Shown piece by piece: positions 1 to 7,329 of a stretch of DNA of 39,330 bases. The first letter of the stretch is position 1; every line of letters begins with the position of its first letter. The notes under the pieces were generated by a model that saw only the letters and a program-made list of their open reading frames with translations, ran no database searches and was not told the origin of the DNA. The DNA comes from an uncultured Candidatus Melainabacteria bacterium (GTDB lineage Bacteria > Cyanobacteriota > Vampirovibrionia > Gastranaerophilales > Gastranaerophilaceae), in the NCBI GenBank assembly GCA_934700335.1, contig CAKUXM010000013.1, positions 1-39,330 of the forward strand, written 5' to 3'. Position numbers and translations under genes: made by a program.

Positions 1-157
1 ACGCATGTACGTTAACAAATGTTGATACTTTTCTATTTAATTTTTTCTTTCCGTAATATATTAAAGTATTTTTGTTCAAAAAAATTGCCTTTTAATCTAT
101 TATTGACTTTTAAGCTGTTACAATTCGTAATAAATATTCATATATTAGCATTTGTTG

Positions 158-163
158 TATAAT
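158..163 (+). promoter_or_regulatory. candidate -10 box for the murC operon
   Basis: A perfect TATAAT lies 29 bases before the murC start. No good -35 hexamer sits 16-18 bases upstream. A TTGACT at 103-108 is too far away to pair with it. The rest of 1-192 is AT-rich and shows no gene. Confidence 0.4.
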
Positions 164-192
164 AAAGTCGTATTAGTAAGGGATAGAAAAAG

Positions 193-1548
193 ATGCAAAA
201 TTATCATTTTATAGCAATTGGTGGTATTGGTATGAGTGGATTAGCCAAATACCTATTAGAAGAAGGTTTTTCAGTTACAGGTTCAGATGTTGTTTCTAGC
301 AAATACATATCTGAACTTGAAAAACTAGGTGCAAAAGTTCATATCGGACATGACGAAAAAAATGTTCCAGAAAACTCAATTGTCGTTGTAAGTTCTGCAA
401 TTAAAGAGTCTAATCCAGAACTAAAAAAAGCAAAAGAACTTGGTTTAAAAATCTACCATCGTTCAGATTTATTAAAAGAAATTTCTGAAAAATCAAATTG
501 CTTCATCGGATTTGCAGGTTGCCACGGAAAAACTACAACAAGTGGACTTGCAAGTTATGTTTTAGAAAAGTCATCTTACAATCCTTCATTTGTCGTTGGA
601 GGTATTCTTCCTGAAATTAATACAAATGCTAAACATCAATCTAACGATGTTTTTATTGCAGAATTAGATGAAAGCGACGGAACAATTCAAAAATATTTGC
701 CAGATATTTGTGTAATCAACAACCTAGATGAAGATCACGTTGATTTCTACACAGAAGGTGTAAAATCAATGATTAAAGTATTTAACAACTTTATTTCAAA
801 ATTAAAACCTTCATCAAAAGTTCTAATAAATATAGATTGTGAACACACATTACAACTGGAAGGCAAAGATTTTATCACATATTCTTGTACTAAAGATGCA
901 AACTTTGTAGCTAAAAATATTTCATTAGGTGCTGGTATAACAGAGTTTGACCTATACCATAACAATGAGTTTTTAGTTAAACTATCAACAAAAATGATTG
1001 GTATGCACAATGTATACAATACTTTAGCCGTTGCAGCAGCGTTAATTGAAGCTGGATATGACATAAACACTTTAAAAGATGCTTTTTCAACATTTACAGG
1101 TATGAAAAGAAGATTTCAACTAGTTGGTGAAGTCAAAGGCGCTCTAATTTACGACGATTATGCTCATCACCCAACAGAAGTTAAATCTTTATTATCATCT
1201 TTAAGTGCATTCAAAGATAAAAATGTTATCGCTGTATTTCAGCCTCACAGATATACTCGACTTCAAAAATTCTGGAAAGAATTTATTGAAGCTTTAAGAC
1301 CAGTAAACAAAGTTGTAATTACAGATGTATTTGCAGCATCAGAAGATGTTATTGAAGGCGTTAATTCAAAAGTGCTAACAGAACACTGCAAAGAAGAAGG
1401 TATCAATGTTGAATACATTGCTGGAGATATGAAAACTGTAGCGCAAACATTATATCCGGAAATCACTTCAAATGATGTGATTATCGGAGTTGGAGCCGGA
1501 ACAATAACTCAACTTGGTCCAGAATTATTAAATTTAGATAAGGAATAG
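193..1548 (+). CDS. murC: UDP-N-acetylmuramate--L-alanine ligase MurC
   Basis: MurC adds L-alanine to UDP-N-acetylmuramate in the cytoplasm using ATP, the first amino-acid step of the peptidoglycan stem peptide. The 451-residue length fits the family. The N-terminal nucleotide-sugar domain has GGIGMSG (10-16). The central domain has the ATP loop GCHGKTTT (109-116), then ELDESDGT (157-164) and NLDEDHVD (177-184). The C-terminal ligase domain has DDYAHHPTE (321-329) and FQPHRYTR (349-356). The ATG follows a modest AGGGA at 179-183. It is the first gene of a murC-murB-ddl-ftsQ-nadE-maf run with gaps of only 1-3 bases or overlaps, so one transcript is likely. Confidence 0.97.
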   Translation: MQNYHFIAIGGIGMSGLAKYLLEEGFSVTGSDVVSSKYISELEKLGAKVHIGHDEKNVPENSIVVVSSAIKESNPELKKAKELGLKIYHRSDLLKEISEKSNCFIGFAGCHGKTTTSGLASYVLEKSSYNPSFVVGGILPEINTNAKHQSNDVFIAELDESDGTIQKYLPDICVINNLDEDHVDFYTEGVKSMIKVFNNFISKLKPSSKVLINIDCEHTLQLEGKDFITYSCTKDANFVAKNISLGAGITEFDLYHNNEFLVKLSTKMIGMHNVYNTLAVAAALIEAGYDINTLKDAFSTFTGMKRRFQLVGEVKGALIYDDYAHHPTEVKSLLSSLSAFKDKNVIAVFQPHRYTRLQKFWKEFIEALRPVNKVVITDVFAASEDVIEGVNSKVLTEHCKEEGINVEYIAGDMKTVAQTLYPEITSNDVIIGVGAGTITQLGPELLNLDKE

Positions 1549-1551
1549 ATT

Positions 1552-2454
1552 TTGGATATAGAAGTAAAACATGACATTGAGTTAAAAGAAGTTTCTTATT
1601 TTAAAATTGGTGGCAAAGCGAAAAATCTTTACTATCCAAAAAATATTGATGAATTCGTATATCTTTTATCAAATTTAGAAAAACCTCTTGTATTTGGAGG
1701 ATTTTCAAATGTTTTATTTTCTTCTTCTGGTATAAGGGAAGATTTAATTTGTACTCAAAAGATGAACGAATACAAAATTGAAAAAACTCATGTAAAAGTT
1801 TCTGCTGGAGTAAGGGGTGCTGTTATATCAAGAGCTTGTATGGAAAATTCATTGACAGGTTTTGAATTTATGTCTGGCTTTCCAGGCTCAATTGGTGGAA
1901 ACATTTATATGAATGCCTCAGCGCATAAGCAATGTATTTCTGACCATTTATGTTTAGTAAAAGTTTTCGACACTGAGACAAAACAAATTTTAGAATTAAC
2001 AAAAGATGAGCTTGGCTTTGATTACAGAACTTCAATCCTGCAAACAAAGCCATACATACTTCTTGAGGCAGAATTTGAACTTTCAGAAGGTAACAAAGAA
2101 GAAATACAAAACACAATTATTCAAAACAGAGAATTTAGAAAAGTTCATCAGCCACAAGCATTACCAAATGTAGGAAGTATTTTTAGAAATCCAACAGGTG
2201 ATTCTGCAGGTAGAATGCTTGACGAAATTGGTGCAAAAACATTATCAGTTGGCAGCGCAAGAGTTTTTGAAAACCACGCAAACTTTATTATAAACACTGA
2301 TAATGCGACATCTACAGATGTTTTAGAATTGATGCTAATCATGCAGAATAAAGTTAAAGAAAAATTTAATGTAAAACTACGACCAGAAGTAAAATATTTT
2401 GGTGAAATGACAGATAGGGAGAAAGAAATATGTACAATATTGTTCCAAAAATAG
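1552..2454 (+). CDS. murB: UDP-N-acetylenolpyruvoylglucosamine reductase MurB (TTG start)
   Basis: MurB reduces UDP-GlcNAc-enolpyruvate to UDP-MurNAc with NADPH and FAD, supplying the substrate of MurC next door. FAD-binding signatures are visible: YFKIGGKA near residue 16, GGFSNVLFSS near 49 and SGFPGSIGGNIYMNASA near 103. The GSIFRNP segment carries the serine expected to protonate the intermediate, followed by AGRMLDEIGAK. Length (300) is normal for the compact MurB type. The start is TTG: AAGGAA at 1540-1545 is well spaced, and no ATG or GTG precedes the first conserved block. The gene begins 3 bases after murC ends and overlaps ddl by 25 bases. Confidence 0.96.
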   Translation: MDIEVKHDIELKEVSYFKIGGKAKNLYYPKNIDEFVYLLSNLEKPLVFGGFSNVLFSSSGIREDLICTQKMNEYKIEKTHVKVSAGVRGAVISRACMENSLTGFEFMSGFPGSIGGNIYMNASAHKQCISDHLCLVKVFDTETKQILELTKDELGFDYRTSILQTKPYILLEAEFELSEGNKEEIQNTIIQNREFRKVHQPQALPNVGSIFRNPTGDSAGRMLDEIGAKTLSVGSARVFENHANFIINTDNATSTDVLELMLIMQNKVKEKFNVKLRPEVKYFGEMTDREKEICTILFQK

Positions 2455-3380
2455 ATAAAAATGCCCGTATAGCAGTGCTTTGTGGCGGTATGTCATCAGA
2501 AGCAGAAGTTTCAAAACGTTCAGGCAAAAATTGTTTTGAAGCTTTAAAAAGATTAGGTTATGTAAACGCAGAATTAGTTTATGTGGACGAAAATATTGCA
2601 CAAGTTTTAAAAGATAAAAAAATCGAATACGCATATATTGCGCTTCATGGTAAATACGGAGAAGATGGTTGTATTCAAGGATTATTAGAAATCTTAAAAA
2701 TCCCATACACAGGTTGTAGTGTAATGTCATCTGCAATTTGCATGAATAAAGAATATACAAAACGCATTTTAGCAACTTGCCCAGAAATACCATTAATCAA
2801 ATCAGTTTTCGTAAGAAAAGGTGATAACGTTAAAGAAAAAACAAAAGATTTAAAATATCCATTAATTACAAAACCTGTTTCAGAAGGTTCAAGTTTTGGT
2901 ATGACAAAGGTTAACGCTCCAGAAGAATTAGAAAAAGCTTATGAAGAAGCTGTAAAATACAACGCAGATGTTTTAATTGAAGAATTTGTTAATGGATTTT
3001 TCGTAACCGTTGGGGTTTTAGAAAACGAAGGGAAACCATTTGCGACAGAAATCTTACAAATCATGACAAAAACTGAGTGGTATGATTTTGATGCAAAATA
3101 TACAAAAGGGCTTTCAGAATTTATTCTACCGGCAAAATTATCACCAGATGCGACTACAAAAATTAAAGATTTAGCTGTAAAAGCTCACGTAACAGCTGGT
3201 TGTAGCGGAGTTTCAAGAGTAGATTTCATGGTTGAAGGGGAAACTCCTCACTTCCTAGAAATCAATACTAGTCCAGGAATGACAGACACAAGTGATTTAC
3301 CTGCTCAAGCATTGGCAATTGGAATTGATTATGATACACTTGTATTGTCAATATTAAATAGTTGTGGGCTAAATAAATAA
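2430..3380 (+). CDS. ddl: D-alanine--D-alanine ligase Ddl
   Basis: Ddl joins two D-alanines with ATP to make the dipeptide added to the peptidoglycan precursor. ATP-grasp landmarks are in order: CGGMSSEAEVS (18-28) with the N-terminal Glu, HGKYGEDGCIQG (73-84), KPVSEGSSFGM (148-158), a Tyr in DAKYTKG (221-227) and the metal/substrate site EINTSPGMT (277-285). The Glu-Ser-Tyr set and the Tyr in the omega-loop region point to D-Ala-D-Ala rather than D-Ala-D-lactate activity; this is inferred from family knowledge. At 316 residues it is full length. Its start lies inside the end of murB, with a purine-rich AGGGAGAAAG upstream, consistent with translational coupling. Confidence 0.96.
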   Translation: MYNIVPKIDKNARIAVLCGGMSSEAEVSKRSGKNCFEALKRLGYVNAELVYVDENIAQVLKDKKIEYAYIALHGKYGEDGCIQGLLEILKIPYTGCSVMSSAICMNKEYTKRILATCPEIPLIKSVFVRKGDNVKEKTKDLKYPLITKPVSEGSSFGMTKVNAPEELEKAYEEAVKYNADVLIEEFVNGFFVTVGVLENEGKPFATEILQIMTKTEWYDFDAKYTKGLSEFILPAKLSPDATTKIKDLAVKAHVTAGCSGVSRVDFMVEGETPHFLEINTSPGMTDTSDLPAQALAIGIDYDTLVLSILNSCGLNK

Positions 3381-3382
3381 CG

Positions 3383-4249
3383 ATGTCTGATGAAAATGAT
3401 GATTTAGTTTATAGAGAAGAATTTATCAAACAAAGAATGTTGCAAAACAAAAAAGAAAGACATTCTAGAAAGTCTTTTACTTGGCTGAAACGTTTTAGAA
3501 AACTTTTACGTTTTTTAATGGTTATCGCATTAATCTTTGGTTTATTCTGTTCCCTAAAACTAAAATATTGGTATATGAGTAAAAATGCTTTCAATAGTGT
3601 TAAGAATGGCTCTTTGGAAATTGTAAACAACAATATCGTGCCTTCTGTTAAAATATTAAGAGCATTGAGACAAAATCCTGTTCCAAATGTACCAATTTAT
3701 CTTTACAATACAGACGTTTTGAAAAAAGATATCTTGTTATTAGACCCAATCGAAGACGTATATATACGTCGTTTTTGGCTTCCTGCAAGATTATTAATTA
3801 TAGTCAGAGAAAGAAAGCCTATTATAACAATTGCTCCAGCACCAGATGTTGAACCTATTGCATTCTTTGCGAAAGGTGGAAAACTTATAGGTAAAGACTA
3901 TTTGCCACTTGACCCTAAATATAAAACTATACGAGTTTTATCTTATGGAGTTAGAGGCGACGATTACAGACAATGGAATCCCGACAAAGTTGCAACGATT
4001 GAAAGACTTGCTAAATCAATAGAAGCTTCTTCAAAATCAAACATTGAATACATTGATTTTAGAAACCCTAAAGATGTTTATGTTAAACTACCTGAGGTTA
4101 ATATTAGACTAGGTGAAGTTGATGAAAGTATCTACAAACGTATAAAACGACTTCCTTCTATTTTGCCTCAAATTGTTAACTTAGATAAGAAAATTAAATA
4201 TTTAGATTTGCGTTGGGATAACGCAAATTATATCAAATTGGAGGATTAG
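3383..4249 (+). CDS. ftsQ: cell division protein FtsQ/DivIB
   Basis: This is a bitopic divisome protein that links early and late division proteins. It has a basic cytoplasmic N-terminus (1-40), one membrane helix at about 41-60, then a periplasmic POTRA-like segment starting with the cross-over from VKNGSLEIVNNN to PVPNVPIYLYN and including the YIRRFWLPARLLIIVRERKP strand region typical of FtsQ. The C-terminal FtsQ/DivIB domain follows to residue 288. Sequence conservation in this family is low, so the call rests on topology, the POTRA-like pattern and the position directly after ddl, the usual FtsQ location in division/cell-wall clusters. ftsA and ftsZ do not follow here; nadE does, 3 bases later. 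Confidence 0.88.
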   Translation: MSDENDDLVYREEFIKQRMLQNKKERHSRKSFTWLKRFRKLLRFLMVIALIFGLFCSLKLKYWYMSKNAFNSVKNGSLEIVNNNIVPSVKILRALRQNPVPNVPIYLYNTDVLKKDILLLDPIEDVYIRRFWLPARLLIIVRERKPIITIAPAPDVEPIAFFAKGGKLIGKDYLPLDPKYKTIRVLSYGVRGDDYRQWNPDKVATIERLAKSIEASSKSNIEYIDFRNPKDVYVKLPEVNIRLGEVDESIYKRIKRLPSILPQIVNLDKKIKYLDLRWDNANYIKLED

Positions 4250-4251
4250 GT

Positions 4252-5616
4252 ATGAACGTTAAAATTTTTCAACTAAAACTAAAATATGCAGATTTTGCAT
4301 ACAACGAAAAAGTATTAGACAAGAATTTAGATTTTGACGGATTATCGGTATTCCCTTCTTTAAAATTTTCAAAAAAATCATTTGATTATTATGAAAAAAT
4401 TGCTTTAAAATATCCTAACAAAACTTTAGTTTTTGGCACAATTTTAGTTCAAAACGGCAAAGTTTATGATGTAAAAAATGATTACTTTGAATATGACAAC
4501 AAAAAAATCTATGTAAGTGAAAAATACAGTGAAAACATCAACTGCGACTTGTACATCTTAGCTAAAAACAGTTATTTTACAATCAAAGGCGCTGAAAGTT
4601 TAATTGAAAACATCACAACTCATACTGATTTTATTTTTGTAAACCCTGTTATGATGGCAGATGAAAATATTTATGCTGGTCAAAGTTTCGTTAAAAACAA
4701 AGACAATGAGCTTGTAATTCAGTTACCAATTTGTGAAGAAGCAACTTATGAGGTTGATTTTAAAAACATTGTAGAAGAAGAATTTTCATCAGACGAAGAA
4801 CAAGTTTATAAAGTTTTAATTTACGCACTAAGAGAATACACAGAAAATTGTGGATTTAAAAAGGTTATCTTGGGCTTGTCAGGAGGTATTGATTCTGCTC
4901 TAACAGCTGTGCTTGCAAAAGATGCGCTAGGTGCTGAAAATGTTCACACAGTAATGTTACCTTCAATGTATTCATCAGAAGGTAGCATAAAAGATTCTCA
5001 AGCTTTAGTTGATAATACAGGTATTTCAACAGAAGAAGTTTCAATTACACCTTTATTTAACTGCTTTATGGAAAATGTAGCAAAAGAAAACAAAGGCGAT
5101 TTAGCAGAAGAAAATCTTCAATCACGTTTAAGAGGTGTAATCTTAATGTTTAAAGCAAATAGAGACGGATACTTACTACTTTCAACAGGTAATAAATCAG
5201 AAGTTGCAACTGGTTACGGGACACTTTATGGCGATATGTGCGGGGGCTTAAACCTAATTGCCGATTTAACAAAAACAAGGGTATATGCTCTTGCTAATTG
5301 GTTAAATAGAAATGGTGAAGTTATTCCACAAAATATCATTACAAAAGCGCCATCTGCAGAGCTTAGACCAAATCAAAAAGACCAAGACTCTTTACCAGAT
5401 TATGCTGTACTTGATGATATTATTACAATGTATTTTGAAGATGAAGATTCAGTTGAAGATATCTACGCAAAATACGATAAAGAACTTGTTGATAACGTTA
5501 TAAAAAAATTCTATCATAATGAATTCAAACGTCGTCAGGGTTGCTTGGGTATAAGACTTACTGAAAACTCTTTCTGTGCAAATCTAAAATTGCCTATTAC
5601 ATCAAAGGATTACTAA
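4252..5616 (+). CDS. nadE: NAD+ synthetase NadE with a degenerate glutaminase domain
   Basis: NadE converts nicotinic acid adenine dinucleotide to NAD+. The C-terminal synthetase domain is intact: PP-loop SGGIDSA (210-216), GNKSEVATGYGTLYGDM (313-329), PSAELRPNQKDQDSLPDY (367-384) and a late RRQGCLGIRL. The first ~175 residues align by eye with the nitrilase-type glutaminase of long NadE proteins; FPSL (34-37) stands where FPEL is expected, and segments correspond to its end (NPVMMADENIYAGQSF, 131-146). The catalytic Glu is Ser36, and the stretch that should hold the Lys and the ICED-type Cys is missing. Total length is 454 against about 540-560 for the glutamine-dependent class. It probably uses free ammonia or a separate glutaminase (inference). 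Confidence 0.93.
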   Translation: MNVKIFQLKLKYADFAYNEKVLDKNLDFDGLSVFPSLKFSKKSFDYYEKIALKYPNKTLVFGTILVQNGKVYDVKNDYFEYDNKKIYVSEKYSENINCDLYILAKNSYFTIKGAESLIENITTHTDFIFVNPVMMADENIYAGQSFVKNKDNELVIQLPICEEATYEVDFKNIVEEEFSSDEEQVYKVLIYALREYTENCGFKKVILGLSGGIDSALTAVLAKDALGAENVHTVMLPSMYSSEGSIKDSQALVDNTGISTEEVSITPLFNCFMENVAKENKGDLAEENLQSRLRGVILMFKANRDGYLLLSTGNKSEVATGYGTLYGDMCGGLNLIADLTKTRVYALANWLNRNGEVIPQNIITKAPSAELRPNQKDQDSLPDYAVLDDIITMYFEDEDSVEDIYAKYDKELVDNVIKKFYHNEFKRRQGCLGIRLTENSFCANLKLPITSKDY

Positions 5617-5617
5617 A

Positions 5618-6181
5618 ATGAAACCAATAATATTAGCATCAGGTTCTCCTAGACGTAAACAAATACTTGAAGAGATGGGTTTAACTTTTGAAGTCGTCAA
5701 ATCTCCATTTGTTGAAGAATTTGATCATGAGCATTTTTCATACCAAGAAATTGAAAGACTTGCTTTCGGTAAATCTCGTGCTGTTGCGGATATGAGGAAT
5801 GACGATGTTCTTGTTATTGGGGCAGATACGGTTGTTGTACTTAATGACAAAGTTTTAGGCAAACCAAAAGATTTTGATGAAGCAAAACTGATGCTTAAAA
5901 TGCTTTCAAACAAAAAACATTTTGTTGTAACTTCAATCTGTGTTATTGATGCGTTTTCTGGCAATACGAGCATAAATTCTACTACCAGTTACGTAGAATT
6001 CAACGAACTTACCGACACAATGATTGAAGATTATATTAACACCTGCAAACCTTATGATAAAGCTGGTTCTTACGGTATACAAGAACTACCGCCTACATTT
6101 GTTAAGAACATAGACGGTAGTTACGAAAATATTATTGGGTTATGTCCTCTCGCTTTGACTAAGCTATTGCAGGAGTTTTAA
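5618..6181 (+). CDS. maf: Maf-family nucleotide pyrophosphatase
   Basis: Maf/YhdE-type enzymes hydrolyse nucleoside triphosphates, including modified ones, to monophosphates, and have been linked to septation. The signature ASGSPRRKQIL is at residues 7-17 and the catalytic-region GADTVV near 68. Later conserved blocks are VLGKPKDFDEA and KPYDKAGSYGIQ. Length is 187, normal for the family. The ATG follows the nadE stop by one base. The gene ends 23 bases inside the 3' end of the convergent S1-protein gene, so the last codons of both genes share DNA and no separate terminator is visible between them. Confidence 0.92.
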   Translation: MKPIILASGSPRRKQILEEMGLTFEVVKSPFVEEFDHEHFSYQEIERLAFGKSRAVADMRNDDVLVIGADTVVVLNDKVLGKPKDFDEAKLMLKMLSNKKHFVVTSICVIDAFSGNTSINSTTSYVEFNELTDTMIEDYINTCKPYDKAGSYGIQELPPTFVKNIDGSYENIIGLCPLALTKLLQEF

Positions 6182-7232
6182 CTTTTACAGACAATGAAAT
6201 TCTTTTATCAGTTGGATTGAATTTTGTAACTTTAGTTTCAATCTTATCCCCAACTTTTAGAATTGTATTGTGTTCGTTTTGATATTTAAGAACTTCATCT
6301 TGTGGTAATAATGCTTCAACGCCATCATACACTTCTACAAAAGCTCCAAAGGGTTTAAGTCTTGTAATAAGACCTTCTTTAACAGAACCTTCTTGAATTT
6401 CATTTTCAGCTTCAATCCAAGGATCGTTTTGTAGAGATTTTAAACTCAAGCTAACTCTTTGTTTTTCATTATCAATACTGATAACTTCAACTTCGATTTT
6501 TTCGCCAAGTTTAACAACATCTTTTGGGTGTTCAACCCATTTCCAAGACATTTGTGATAAAGGTAATAAACCATCAATTCCACCTAAGTCTACGAAAGCA
6601 CCAAAGTCTGCAATTCTTACAACTTCACCTTTTAGGACTTGTCCTACTTCAATTTGAGAGAATGCGTTTTGTTTTGTTTCTTCATCAGAATCGTTTAATG
6701 CTTTTTTGTTAGATAATACTAAGTTGTTTTGTTGAGCATCAATAGTTAAAATTCTCAATTCTAATTTTTCACCAACTTCGTATTCATTTTCTCTGATTGC
6801 AAGTTGACTTGTAGGTACAAAACCTTTCAACCCTTGAATATCAACAAGAACACCACCTCTAGTTTTGTTAGAGATTACGCCCATGATAATTTCATTATTG
6901 CTTGCAATTTGTTCTAATTCTTTCCATACGTAAGCTTGTTCAACTCTCTTACGAGATAGAATAAACTTACCATCTTCATCTTCTTGTTCTCTTAATATAA
7001 AGAACTCATAAGATTGACCCAACGCTAAAACGTCTTGTATTTTTTGATTTTCTCCAAGATTAACTTCTTTTTCTGAAACACTAGCTGTAGATTTGCTACC
7101 AATTTCAACGATTGCACCATCTGCATCGTATCCGCAAACTGTTCCGTTTACTAAATCACCTTTTTTGAAGTTGTGTTCGTATTTAGACAACAACATTTCA
7201 AACTCGTCATTTGACATAACTTGATTAACCAT
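6159..7232 (-). CDS. ribosomal protein S1-like RNA-binding protein (four S1 domains)
   Basis: The 357-residue product is built of four S1 RNA-binding folds: about residues 22-80, 110-170, 190-265 and 275-350. The third and fourth carry the strongest signatures (IADFGAFVDLGGIDGLLPLSQMS; LKPFGAFVEVYDGVEALLP, each shown only in part of the domain). It is expected to bind mRNA, either on the 30S subunit or as a general RNA chaperone; six-domain proteobacterial S1 is longer, while short forms occur in Gram-positives and cyanobacteria. The start is the ATG at 7232, preceded by GGAGAG at good spacing; an in-frame TTG at 7250 has no such site. It is convergent with and overlaps maf. Confidence 0.9.
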   Translation of the reverse strand: MVNQVMSNDEFEMLLSKYEHNFKKGDLVNGTVCGYDADGAIVEIGSKSTASVSEKEVNLGENQKIQDVLALGQSYEFFILREQEDEDGKFILSRKRVEQAYVWKELEQIASNNEIIMGVISNKTRGGVLVDIQGLKGFVPTSQLAIRENEYEVGEKLELRILTIDAQQNNLVLSNKKALNDSDEETKQNAFSQIEVGQVLKGEVVRIADFGAFVDLGGIDGLLPLSQMSWKWVEHPKDVVKLGEKIEVEVISIDNEKQRVSLSLKSLQNDPWIEAENEIQEGSVKEGLITRLKPFGAFVEVYDGVEALLPQDEVLKYQNEHNTILKVGDKIETKVTKFNPTDKRISLSVKVKTPAIA

Positions 7233-7329
7233 ATACTCTCCAAATATCAAAATATAACACTAATACTTATATTTTCACTCAAAGATACTTGGCATGGTTG
7301 AAATACAAGGTAAAATTTTACATAACTTA

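Noticed and set aside
103..108. TTGACT as -35 for murC
   Set aside because: It is 49 bases from the TATAAT at 158-163, too far to pair, and no good -10 lies 17 bases after it.
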